The translations under genes and the position numbers were made by a program. Shown here piece by piece: positions 1 to 8,846 of a stretch of DNA of 32,552 bases. Positions within the stretch are counted from its first letter, which is position 1. Each line of letters opens with the position of its first letter. Source of the stretch: a candidate division WWE3 bacterium RIFOXYD1_FULL_43_17 (GTDB lineage: Bacteria > Patescibacteriota > WWE3 > UBA101185 > UBA10185); contig MEWJ01000046.1 of the NCBI GenBank assembly GCA_001773385.1, forward strand, positions 1-32,552, read 5' to 3'. Under the pieces are notes generated by a model that worked only from the letters and a program-made list of their open reading frames with translations, was not told the origin of the DNA and made no database searches.

Positions 1-1298
1 TGGGCGTAGTTAAGGCTTTTCTTAGTGTCTATCCCGAAGCTTCCGGCGAGTTCTGTAACAACGTGTGTTTTAATATCGTTTTTCATGTCCGACAACTTGT
101 TCACCAGCTTTCTCAGACTTTTAATATTTTCCCTGCAAAGATAAGCTTTTATAGAATCGTTCGGAAGTTCTTTAAGTTCGTCTTTTTGATTTGTAAGTTC
201 TTCCTCTAGTTCAGTAAGTATTTCGTTAATATTTTCTGAAGGCGACATGTTCGTCGAATACTTGTATCCGCCGAAAGGCTCAAACTCTGTTACCTTAAAA
301 AGGTCACTAAGTTTTGTTTCGTAAGACGCGTGGATTTTTTCAAGAGATATATAAAGTTTTTTAAGATCATTTAGTTTGAAATCTTTAAGGTCGCCCGGAG
401 TATCGAGGTTTGTTTTTAATTGTATCTGTTCTCTGAAAATTAAATTAACCAGTATTTCCCGTACCGTTTTGTAATTAATATCGAAAATTCCCAGTCTTGG
501 AAACAGTGTAGAAAGATAACCGACAAGAATTTGGTTTTTTGCCACGACGATCGATTTTTCCGAGTGTATAAGGTTGGGGTAGTTAAAAAATATGTGTGCC
601 AGTTTATGTATAGCTACCGTGCTTTTCCCGCTACCCACGCAGCCCTGTACGATGCAGATTTGTCTCGGGTCGGACTCTATTATATCCATTTGAGACTGCT
701 GAATGGTTTCAATAATGTCTTCAAGTACACCTCCGGTTTTCTTTCCGATCTTTTCGATGATTATCTCGTTTTCATCCAACTGTATATCGTTGTTATAGTA
801 CTTAATTAGCTCGCCGTCGGAAATTTCGTAGGTGCGTTTTAGTAAAAGGTCTCTTCTTTCAACGCCTCCCGGAGTATCGTAATAAACATTTTTCTGGGGG
901 TATCTGTACCTATAGTAGACAGAAGCAATTTTTGCACGCCAGTCTGTCACCGAAGTAGATGCTTCCGAGAGCCCGAACTTACCAATGTAAATATTATCCG
1001 TAGACTTACTCTTTCTAAGATCTATGCGGGCAAAGTACGGCTGAGTTAATAAATATTTCAATTCCTCAATTCTTTTAAACTTATCCTTAAGATTCAAAGC
1101 AGCGTTTTTTTCGTGAAGTTGTTCGAGAAACATTAAAAAGTCCGGACCGAACTCCCCTTCTGTTTTTAGCTCTTTCAACCTATCCAGGTTAGTAATGCCT
1201 ACTTTTTTTAATATCTGCTCCACTTCTGAAAGCGCAAGATTTATAGAGTTCTTTAGTTTCTCAACGTGATTTTTTTCTTCAGTAAAAACTTTGTCCAT
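1..1298 (-). CDS. HelD-like superfamily I DNA/RNA helicase (UvrD/Rep superfamily), C-terminus truncated by left window edge
   Basis: Minus-strand frame opens at ATG 1298 (MDKVFTEEKNHVEKLKNSINLALSEVEQILKK...) with no stop to position 1; coiled-coil-like N-terminus, then ...IIETIQQSQMDIIESDPRQICIVQGCVGSGKSTVAIHKLAHIFFNYP (Walker A in HelD-like context). Not in the ORF track because no stop falls in the window. Confidence 0.8.
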   Translation of the reverse strand, partial: MDKVFTEEKNHVEKLKNSINLALSEVEQILKKVGITNLDRLKELKTEGEFGPDFLMFLEQLHEKNAALNLKDKFKRIEELKYLLTQPYFARIDLRKSKSTDNIYIGKFGLSEASTSVTDWRAKIASVYYRYRYPQKNVYYDTPGGVERRDLLLKRTYEISDGELIKYYNNDIQLDENEIIIEKIGKKTGGVLEDIIETIQQSQMDIIESDPRQICIVQGCVGSGKSTVAIHKLAHIFFNYPNLIHSEKSIVVAKNQILVGYLSTLFPRLGIFDINYKTVREILVNLIFREQIQLKTNLDTPGDLKDFKLNDLKKLYISLEKIHASYETKLSDLFKVTEFEPFGGYKYSTNMSPSENINEILTELEEELTNQKDELKELPNDSIKAYLCRENIKSLRKLVNKLSDMKNDIKTHVVTELAGSFGIDTKKSLNYA

Positions 1299-1299
1299 G

Positions 1300-1986
1300 T
1301 TAGTAGTCCTTTTTAGCTATCAGCACAACAAATTCGCCTTTAATTTTTTTATTCAGATATTGGTTGGAAATGTCATTCAAACTGCCCCTTACAACTTCTT
1401 CATACATCTTCGTCAAGTCGTTGCAAACACAAGCCTGCCTATGTCCTAATACTTTTTGGGCAATTTGCATAGACTTGGACAGTCTAAACGGAGATTCATA
1501 AAATATCAAGGTTGCGTCAATGTCAGAATACTTTTCAAAAAACTTTTCTATTTGGACCGCACTTTTTGGTAGAAAACCTACAAATAAGAATTTATCAGTG
1601 GGAAGTCCTGAAACCGACAATGCGGCTGTAACTGCCGAAGGACCGGGAATTGTTTCCAGTTTTAAATTTTCTAAGGCGAGTTCCCTTACCAACTTAAACC
1701 CGGGGTCCGATATCAACGGCGTACCGCTGTCCGAAACGAGGGCTAAAGATTTCCCATTTTTAAGCATATCCTTTATCTGCTCTATTACTCTTGTATGATT
1801 TTGATCCCTGTAGGAAATCTGAGGTTTCGAAAACCCGTACTTCTTTAATAGCTTGTCCGTTTCTCTAGTGTCCTCTGATAATATGAGGTCAACGGACTTT
1901 AGAACCTCTAAAGCGCGGAGGGTTATGTCGGACATATTTCCAATCGGAGTCGATACAATATATAATTTCGAATCGGACATAAACAT
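1300..1986 (-). CDS. rsmI: 16S rRNA (cytidine(1402)-2'-O)-methyltransferase
   Basis: LYIVSTPIGNMSDITLRALEVL, EDTRETDKLL, LVSDSGTPLISDPGFKLVREL, IPGPSAVTAALSVSGLPTDKFLFVGFLP: hallmark RsmI motifs. Start may be the third codon (MSDSKLY...). Confidence 0.95.
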   Translation of the reverse strand: MFMSDSKLYIVSTPIGNMSDITLRALEVLKSVDLILSEDTRETDKLLKKYGFSKPQISYRDQNHTRVIEQIKDMLKNGKSLALVSDSGTPLISDPGFKLVRELALENLKLETIPGPSAVTAALSVSGLPTDKFLFVGFLPKSAVQIEKFFEKYSDIDATLIFYESPFRLSKSMQIAQKVLGHRQACVCNDLTKMYEEVVRGSLNDISNQYLNKKIKGEFVVLIAKKDY

Positions 1987-2004
1987 GGTTCATTTTATCA
2001 CTTT

Positions 2005-3057
2005 ATGGGTCTGAAGACTAAAAACGGCACAATAGAATATCCTGCATTTTTCCCCGACGCGACCCACGCGTGTATAAAAGGTATTTCTTCAGCAGACATC
2101 GTTGCTTCCGGGACTACAGGATTGGTTGTAAACACTTACCACGCTATCGTCGATAAAACCGTAGATACAATAGAAAAGTGCGGCGGCCTACATAAATTTA
2201 TGGGCGTGAAAATGCCTATAATTACCGACTCCGGCGGGTTTCAGGCCATGTCCCTAGTCAGAAGAACTCCCGGTAACGGAAAAATAACAAGAGACGGAAT
2301 TAAATTTAAAATGGACGGTTCAAGGCAAAGTATTACCCTCACACCTGAGAACTGTATACAAACACAGGAAAAGCTCGGGGCTGACATTATGATGTGTCTG
2401 GATGACTGTACCGATCCCGGAGAATCTCAAAAAGAACAGGAACTATCTGTTACCAGAACGGTCGCCTGGGCTAAAAGATGCAAAGACGAGTTCCAAAAAA
2501 TCAAAAAGGATAAACCTTTATTGTTAGCCATTGTACAGGGAGGAAACAGCAAAGAGCTCAGGAAAAAATGTGCGGAAGAACTAATAAAGATAGGTTTCGA
2601 CGGATACGCATATGGAGGGTGGCCGGTTGACGCGAGCGGCGCTTTTTTAGACGAAATCGTAGCTTATACTGCAGAACTGATGCCCGAAGGAATGCCTAAA
2701 TACGCGATGGGCGTGGGAAAGCCGGAAGATATTAAGAAATGTGTGAAAATGGGCTATAACATGTTCGATTGCGTCCTTCCGACCAGAGATGCGAGGCATA
2801 AAAGGCTCTACGTTTTTAATGACAGCGTGGAAAAAGGCTACGAATTTGTATACATGCGGGCTCAAAAACATGAAACCGATATGAATCCCGTTTCAAATTC
2901 CTGCACCTGCGAAGTGTGTTTGGGGCACAGCCGAGCTTACCTTTACCACCTTTTCAAGCAAGGCGACTCTGACGCCGGGCGTCTGGCCACGATACACAAC
3001 CTGACTTTTTACTCAAAACTGATGGCCGAGTTGCGCCAATTGACACTATTGAGATAA
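2005..3057 (+). CDS. tgt: tRNA-guanine transglycosylase (divergent)
   Basis: PIITDSGGFQAMSL, IVQGGNSKELRKKCAEEL, YAMGVGKPEDIKKCVKMGYNMFDCVLPTRDARH, zinc site CTCEVC...H (TIHNLTFY). Confidence 0.9.
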   Translation: MGLKTKNGTIEYPAFFPDATHACIKGISSADIVASGTTGLVVNTYHAIVDKTVDTIEKCGGLHKFMGVKMPIITDSGGFQAMSLVRRTPGNGKITRDGIKFKMDGSRQSITLTPENCIQTQEKLGADIMMCLDDCTDPGESQKEQELSVTRTVAWAKRCKDEFQKIKKDKPLLLAIVQGGNSKELRKKCAEELIKIGFDGYAYGGWPVDASGAFLDEIVAYTAELMPEGMPKYAMGVGKPEDIKKCVKMGYNMFDCVLPTRDARHKRLYVFNDSVEKGYEFVYMRAQKHETDMNPVSNSCTCEVCLGHSRAYLYHLFKQGDSDAGRLATIHNLTFYSKLMAELRQLTLLR

Positions 3058-3087
3058 TAAACAAGGAGAGAAGTTTCCATTTTAAAC

Positions 3088-4494
3088 ATGATTGATAAAG
3101 CTGTTGTCGAAAAAGCAGGGGCACTTGCCCTCAAAATACATGAAGGTAACATCCGTTTATCCGGGGAGGGTTACTATTGGCACCTGCATAGAGTTGCAGA
3201 ACTATTAGAAGAGAACAACGTAAACGATCCAGAGATACTTGCGGGTGCCTATTTACACCACATACTCGACACAAAAAAATATTCGAAAGAAGATCTTAAA
3301 AAGGATTTCGGACCAGAAATTGCTGAAATTGTTACAGAATACCAACGCATATCGGGGAATGAGATAAGCACAATAGACCCGAAAAATTACAACGAAAGTA
3401 TAATCGTCCAAACGTACCTGAATCTGATTAAAAACCCCAAGACGCTAATTATCAGGCTTGCAGATAAGGTCGACAATATAAGGTCGGCGTACGTTCTTCC
3501 TAAAGAGAACGCCAGACGTGTAGCCGAAAAGGCGATGTATCTTTACTCCCCGATCTGCCAACTTTTGGGAATACACAAGTTCGTCGTGGAGCTGGAGAAC
3601 GAAGCGTTTAAAATCTTAAACCCGGGCGAATACTATTCCATCGAGTCCTACCTTAAAAAGAAACTGCCTGAGATGGAGACTGTGCTTGAGGATACTTCCG
3701 AATTTGTGAAGGACATACTCGGGGAAAAAGGAATTTCCGCGAAAATAGATTACAGGATCAAGCACACGTACAGCATCTATAGGAAAGCTCAAAAATACCG
3801 CGAGACAAAAAATTATAAAGGGCTGAATCAAATTTACGATATTGCCGCAATGAGAGTCCTTGTAGACTCAGTAGAACAGTGCTATATGACCGAGGATGTT
3901 CTTAAGCAAGTATGGACAAACGTTCCTGATGAACGCGACGACTACATAATGCATCCGAAACCGAGCGGGTACAGGAGCATACATAATACTTTTGTCGTCA
4001 GTCCTACAATGCATCTCGAAATGCAGGTAAAGACGAAGGACATGCACGAAGAAAATGAGTACGGCATAGCGAGTCATACGTTTTATAAAACAGGCGAACA
4101 ATTAAAGAAAAGTCTTCAGGCGGCCCCGGATTGGCTCACCGACATTAGTTTTATAAAGAACAAAGGCGAAATCAGGATAGACCAGTTTAATAAATACGTG
4201 TATGTATTTACGCCTAAAGGGGATATTAAACAACTGGCGCGGGGAGCAACTCCTATAGATTTTGCCTACAGCATTCACAAGGATCTCGGAAACGCTTGTG
4301 TAGGAGTAACAATAAACGGTGATTTTCAAAAGCTCAGTTATGCACTAAAAGACGGGGATAGGGTAGAGATAAAGACTTTGAAGCACAAAAAACTTCCAAG
4401 TCCCGACTGGCTGGACTTTGTTAAAACGCGCAAAGGGCGCGACGAAATCAGAAAAGCCTTAAGAAAGGGTTCTGAAAGGAAAGAGCTTAGTTAA
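3088..4494 (+). CDS. RelA/SpoT-family (p)ppGpp synthetase with degenerate HD domain, synthetase and TGS domains, no ACT domain
   Basis: Synthetase: RIKHTYSIYRKAQ, IYDIAAMRVLVDSVEQCY, ERDDYIMHPKPSGYRSIHNTF, EMQVKTKDMHEENEYGIASH; TGS: YVFTPKGDIKQLARGATPIDFAYSIHKDLGNACVGVTING; 468 aa, ends after TGS. Confidence 0.92.
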   Translation: MIDKAVVEKAGALALKIHEGNIRLSGEGYYWHLHRVAELLEENNVNDPEILAGAYLHHILDTKKYSKEDLKKDFGPEIAEIVTEYQRISGNEISTIDPKNYNESIIVQTYLNLIKNPKTLIIRLADKVDNIRSAYVLPKENARRVAEKAMYLYSPICQLLGIHKFVVELENEAFKILNPGEYYSIESYLKKKLPEMETVLEDTSEFVKDILGEKGISAKIDYRIKHTYSIYRKAQKYRETKNYKGLNQIYDIAAMRVLVDSVEQCYMTEDVLKQVWTNVPDERDDYIMHPKPSGYRSIHNTFVVSPTMHLEMQVKTKDMHEENEYGIASHTFYKTGEQLKKSLQAAPDWLTDISFIKNKGEIRIDQFNKYVYVFTPKGDIKQLARGATPIDFAYSIHKDLGNACVGVTINGDFQKLSYALKDGDRVEIKTLKHKKLPSPDWLDFVKTRKGRDEIRKALRKGSERKELS

Positions 4495-4506
4495 ACCTAA
4501 AAGAAT

Positions 4507-4683
4507 TTACTTGAGTCTTTGGACTTCTTTGTGAAGAGTGTGCTTCCTAAGTTTGGGATTATATTTCATCAACTCGACCTTATCCGTTGTATTGATACGG
4601 TTTTTCTGGGTTACGTAAGATCTCATACCTGTTTCGGTACACTCAAGACCTACTATTAATCTGTTACCTTTTTTCTTTGCCAT
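4507..4683 (-). CDS. rpmG: 50S ribosomal protein L33
   Basis: Reverse-strand translation [58 protein letters not shown] (58 aa); below the ORF-track length cutoff. Confidence 0.93.
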   Translation of the reverse strand: MAKKKGNRLIVGLECTETGMRSYVTQKNRINTTDKVELMKYNPKLRKHTLHKEVQRLK

Positions 4684-4739
4684 AGGGTGAAATATATTAT
4701 AAAATCAACTAAATTACAACCTTTTTCTAAAAGAAACCT

Positions 4740-7199
4740 ATGGAAAATAAATACGACCATAAAAAAATAGAGGCCAAATGGAAAGAGCATTGGTACAACG
4801 ACAACATTTATGAAGCTGTAGATTTTTCCGAAAAACCTAAGAAATATATTCTTGCAGAACTTCCCTACCCCTCCGGTCCCTATTTACACGCCGGTCATAT
4901 GATGAGATACACCGTGCCCGATGTTTATTCCAGGTATCTGAGAATGAACGGCTTTAACGTTATGTATCCTATGGGCTGGGACGCGTTCGGTCTTCCAACC
5001 GAAGGATATGCCTTAAAGATGGGAAAGACGCCGCAGGAGGTCACTGAAGAGCTCGCAAAAGGCTATAAACAGTCAGCGCAGGCATTCGGCTACGGGATAG
5101 ACTGGAGCCGCGAAATTACAACATCCGACCCTAAGTACTATAAATGGACGCAGTGGCTCTTCCTAAAATTTTTTGAAAACGGGCTTGCAGTACAGGAGGA
5201 GATGCCGGTGTGGTGGTGCAAAGAGCTGGGTGTCCTTGCTGAGGAGGAAGTTCTGACCGGAAAAAACGGCGAGAAGGTAAGCGAACGCGGTTCTCACGCT
5301 GTTGAAAGGAAAATGTTCAGACAATGGGTGCTGAAAATTCCCGAATACGCAGAAAAATTAATAGACGGTCTTAAAGAAACAGATTTTCCGGACTATATTA
5401 AAACGGCCCAGATTAACTGGATCGGAAAATCTATAGGGGCCGAGGTTGAGTTTGAATCTGAAGGAAACTCTATAACGGTTTTCACAACCAGAATCGACAC
5501 CATTTACGGAGCTTCTGCAGTAATCATTTCTCCCGAATACCCGGATTTGTATAACCTGGTGACCGTAGAACAACGTGGGGAAGTTGAAAAATATGTAAAA
5601 GCGGCAAAACAAAAAAGTGAGATGGAACGAACTGCGATACAAAAAGATAAGTCGGGGGTATTTACAGGGTCTTATGTTTTGAATCCGTTTAGCGGAGAAA
5701 AATGCCCAGTCTGGGTGGCCGATTTTGTTCTGACGACCTACGGGACCGGAGCAATAATGTGCGTTCCCGGTCACGATGAAAGAGATCATGAGTTTTCAGT
5801 TAAGTACGGGCTGGAAATAAGACAGGTTGTAAAACCCGTCAATGACGCCCCGGTTGACGTTCTAAAAGAACCGTACACAGGCTACGGAATTTCTTTAAAT
5901 TCAGGTGATTATTCAGGAAAGCCTTCTGAGCAGGTGATAATGGAGATGACTCAGAAAGCTGAAAAAGAAAACTTTGGAAAGTTTAAAATAAATTACAAAC
6001 TCCGGGACTGGGTATTTTCCCGTCAGCGATACTGGGGAGAACCAATTCCGGTTGTTTATAAAACGGACGGCACTTTAGAAGCTGTCGTCGACACAACCGA
6101 CACGCAGGAAGTGCATAAAAAACTTCCCGTTGAACTTCCTTACACAAAAGATTACCAACCTTCCGAAAGCGGAGGTGCCCCTCTTGCAAGATTAACCGAT
6201 TGGGTTGAAACTACCGACAAAAACGGCGCTCCTGCAAAAAGAGAAACAGAGACAATGCCTACATGGGCTGGTTCAAGCTGGTATTACATAAGATACTGTG
6301 ACCCCAAAAATGAGAGTGCTTTCGCAGACCCCGAGATTTTAAAATATTGGCTACCGGTAGACAAATATTTCGGTGACGGCGGACACACTACCGCGCACCT
6401 TTTATATTCCAGATTTTGGCACAGGTTTTTTTACGACCTTGGTTTGGTTCCAACCTCAGAACCGTATAAATGGAGGATGACGGGCGGCCTTTTACTGGGA
6501 GCTGACGGTCAGAAAATGTCTAAGTCCAGGGGAAATGTGATCGACCCTAAAGAACTTGTGGAACAATTTGGAGCGGACGCCTGCAGACTGTATCTCTGCT
6601 TTATCGGACCGTACGATGAAACATACCCATGGGATGATCACGGGGTCAAGGCAACCAAAAGATTTATCGACAATCTCTTTTTGCTAAAAGAAAAAGTAAG
6701 TACTGAGGCCGGGGCAGGTTCGGAATTGGAAAAAGACTACAACTTAATGGTTAAAAAAGTTACGGATATGTGTGAAGGCCTGAAAATGAATACCTGTGTG
6801 AGCGAATTTATGATATTTTCGAACGCCGCTAAAAAAACCTCTTCTATAAGCACAGAACAATGGAAAGGTTACATTAAACTGCTAGCGCCGTTTATTCCTT
6901 TTGTTGCAGAAGACCTCTGGCACGAGATAAATAACTTAACCGGTTGGGATAAAAAGAATAGCGTTCACTTACAGAAATGGCCTAAGTACGACCTTTCTAA
7001 AATATCCGAGAAAACACTCATAATACCTGTGCAGATTAACGGAAAAGTACGCGCTGAGGTAGAAATAGATGCTAACGCCGAAGAATCTACTGTCTCAGAG
7101 CTTGTAAAAAATAATGGCGATGTAGTGAAATCCTTAGACGGACGCCAAATAAAGAAGTTAATCTACATTAAAGGTAAAATCGTCAGTCTGGTCGTTTAG
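4740..7199 (+). CDS. leuS: leucyl-tRNA synthetase
   Basis: PYPSGPYLHAGHMMRY (HIGH region), FTTRIDTIYGASAVIISPEYP and MCVPGHDERDHEF (editing domain), KMSKSRGNVIDP (KMSKS), 819 aa. Confidence 0.97.
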   Translation: MENKYDHKKIEAKWKEHWYNDNIYEAVDFSEKPKKYILAELPYPSGPYLHAGHMMRYTVPDVYSRYLRMNGFNVMYPMGWDAFGLPTEGYALKMGKTPQEVTEELAKGYKQSAQAFGYGIDWSREITTSDPKYYKWTQWLFLKFFENGLAVQEEMPVWWCKELGVLAEEEVLTGKNGEKVSERGSHAVERKMFRQWVLKIPEYAEKLIDGLKETDFPDYIKTAQINWIGKSIGAEVEFESEGNSITVFTTRIDTIYGASAVIISPEYPDLYNLVTVEQRGEVEKYVKAAKQKSEMERTAIQKDKSGVFTGSYVLNPFSGEKCPVWVADFVLTTYGTGAIMCVPGHDERDHEFSVKYGLEIRQVVKPVNDAPVDVLKEPYTGYGISLNSGDYSGKPSEQVIMEMTQKAEKENFGKFKINYKLRDWVFSRQRYWGEPIPVVYKTDGTLEAVVDTTDTQEVHKKLPVELPYTKDYQPSESGGAPLARLTDWVETTDKNGAPAKRETETMPTWAGSSWYYIRYCDPKNESAFADPEILKYWLPVDKYFGDGGHTTAHLLYSRFWHRFFYDLGLVPTSEPYKWRMTGGLLLGADGQKMSKSRGNVIDPKELVEQFGADACRLYLCFIGPYDETYPWDDHGVKATKRFIDNLFLLKEKVSTEAGAGSELEKDYNLMVKKVTDMCEGLKMNTCVSEFMIFSNAAKKTSSISTEQWKGYIKLLAPFIPFVAEDLWHEINNLTGWDKKNSVHLQKWPKYDLSKISEKTLIIPVQINGKVRAEVEIDANAEESTVSELVKNNGDVVKSLDGRQIKKLIYIKGKIVSLVV

Positions 7200-7216
7200 A
7201 AATTGTATAGAACGAA

Positions 7217-7248
7217 AAACGCCCCTTTTTCAAGGAGCGTCTTCTTTT
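7217..7248. terminator. Probable bidirectional intrinsic terminator between convergent leuS and SIMPL gene
   Basis: aaaaacgccccttttt/caaggagcgtcttctttt: ~9-bp stem (ACGCcCCTT/AAGGaGCGT with one wobble) flanked by A-run and T-run between two convergent stops. Confidence 0.7.
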
Positions 7249-7264
7249 AGTTCCGGTTAAAATG

Positions 7265-8011
7265 TTACTTCAACTCGAATATCACAGTCACGTTCTTGTA
7301 GGTTGATGTGGAACCCGGTTCAACGGGAATTCCCGCGCCGCCGCCCATTCCTGATGCCATATCGTATTTAACTCCTCCGTACATATACTGAGCTGAGCCT
7401 TCGTTTATCTGAATAACTCTGCCGAGCTTTTTTCCTACTCCCGTAGCAATGGCTGTACCTTTGCTCCTGGCGTCCTCTATAGCAGCATTTAGCAACCCTT
7501 CTTCATCTATAGTCTCATCATCTATTGTAAGGTTTGGTCCCCACATAGAAGCTCCTTCGACGGTTGCCAGTAACGAGGTAAGATCTTCCGATCTGGTTAA
7601 ATCCCTCAACTTTGTGTTAATGGTGTAAGAAGCAAACCAATCGCCCAACTCATAGGTCGTAACACCGTCACGGTAGACCGAATCCTGTCTCTGATAGATA
7701 TTTAGACTTGTGGTCTCAATATCTTCTTCCGGTATTCCAAAGTCTTTTATCAACTGCGTAACACTCTTGGACCTCTCCGAAAGCCCCTCAACCGCCTTTG
7801 CTTTGTCCGCGTCCGATACTTCTAAAGTCAGAGAATAGGAAGCAATTTGATTCGTAATCTGGGAACTAGACGAACCGGAGACTGAAATAGTTTGTGGTGT
7901 CAGTACTTTAAATAAATACCAGACTCCCGTACCAACCAAGGCCGCAAACACTATAGATACAAAAATATTTAACAAAAGGGAAACGTTTATAAGTTTATTA
8001 TTATCGGGCAT
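7265..8011 (-). CDS. SIMPL-domain (DUF541) protein, membrane anchored
   Basis: N-terminal TM, ISVSGSSSSQITNQIASYSLTLEVSDADKAKAVEGLSERSKSVTQLIKDFGIPEEDIETTSLNIYQR: typical SIMPL pattern. Confidence 0.88.
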   Translation of the reverse strand: MPDNNKLINVSLLLNIFVSIVFAALVGTGVWYLFKVLTPQTISVSGSSSSQITNQIASYSLTLEVSDADKAKAVEGLSERSKSVTQLIKDFGIPEEDIETTSLNIYQRQDSVYRDGVTTYELGDWFASYTINTKLRDLTRSEDLTSLLATVEGASMWGPNLTIDDETIDEEGLLNAAIEDARSKGTAIATGVGKKLGRVIQINEGSAQYMYGGVKYDMASGMGGGAGIPVEPGSTSTYKNVTVIFELK

Positions 8012-8062
8012 AGCGAGATATTATCATTTTTCTCTTGTTAAGAAAACCCCGTAATTCTGGGG

Positions 8063-8068
8063 TATAAT
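8063..8068 (+). promoter_or_regulatory. -10 box TATAAT 7 nt upstream of map ATG (leaderless configuration)
   Basis: ggTATAATggactatATGggc; the hexamer ends at 8068 and ATG begins at 8076. Confidence 0.7.
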
Positions 8069-8075
8069 GGACTAT

Positions 8076-8846
8076 ATGGGCTTTGTCAAAAACGCAGAAG
8101 ATATAACAAAAATGAAACAGGGAGGTAAGATCCTTGCTGAAATATTGTCGGGACTAAGAAAAATGCTTGTCCCAGGCAGAAATTGTCTAGACCTTGAAAA
8201 AGAGTTTATAAAACTGTGCGCTAAGAACAAAGTTGTACCTACATGCAAGGGGTACTCCCCACACGGAATGCCGCCTTTTCCTACAGGACTTTGCGTTAGT
8301 ATTAATAATCAATCAGTGCATTGCTTTCCCAAAAAAGAAATTATTTTGAAGGACGGCGATGTTGTTACGGTAGACACGGTCATAAAATACAAGGGTCTAA
8401 ATGTTGATGCCGCATTTTCTACTGTAGTCGGAAGAGAAACTGACCCTTTAAAAAGAAAATTAGTGGACACTGCAAAAAGCGCACTTTACGAAACAATAGC
8501 GGAAGTTGCCCCCGGCGTACGCATAGGCCGCATTAGCAACAAAATGCAAAAGATAGTAGAATCACAAGGTTTGAACGTACTTAAAGACTACGCAGGGCAC
8601 GGCATCGGGCGGGAAATGCATGAATATCCTGAAATACCTTGCTACGGAAGCAAAAACGACGGTCCTAAGCTTGTCGAAGGAATGACAATTTGTATCGAAG
8701 CCCTGGTTTGCACAGGCGACGATATTGTCGTAAACGACAGCGAATGGGAGACCAGGATGGCAGATGACGGTTATTTCGCCCAAGCCGAGCATACGATTCT
8801 AGTTACTAAAGACGGTTACGAAATTTTAACTTTAAAGGAAAAATGA
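8076..8846 (+). CDS. map: type I methionine aminopeptidase
   Basis: VDTVIKYKGLNVDAA, YAGHGIGREMHEYPEIP, CIEALVCTG, AQAEHTILVT carry the five metal ligands. Start at 8076 (MGFVKNAED) preferred over track start 8067, which lies inside the TATAAT box. Confidence 0.93.
   Translation: MGFVKNAEDITKMKQGGKILAEILSGLRKMLVPGRNCLDLEKEFIKLCAKNKVVPTCKGYSPHGMPPFPTGLCVSINNQSVHCFPKKEIILKDGDVVTVDTVIKYKGLNVDAAFSTVVGRETDPLKRKLVDTAKSALYETIAEVAPGVRIGRISNKMQKIVESQGLNVLKDYAGHGIGREMHEYPEIPCYGSKNDGPKLVEGMTICIEALVCTGDDIVVNDSEWETRMADDGYFAQAEHTILVTKDGYEILTLKEK

Noticed and set aside
531-809. Plus-strand 92-aa ORF
   Set aside because: Antisense to the HelD-like frame that carries a clear Walker A; no recognisable domain.
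5358-5789. 143-aa minus-strand ORF inside leuS
   Set aside because: Fully inside leuS on the opposite strand, no domain pattern.
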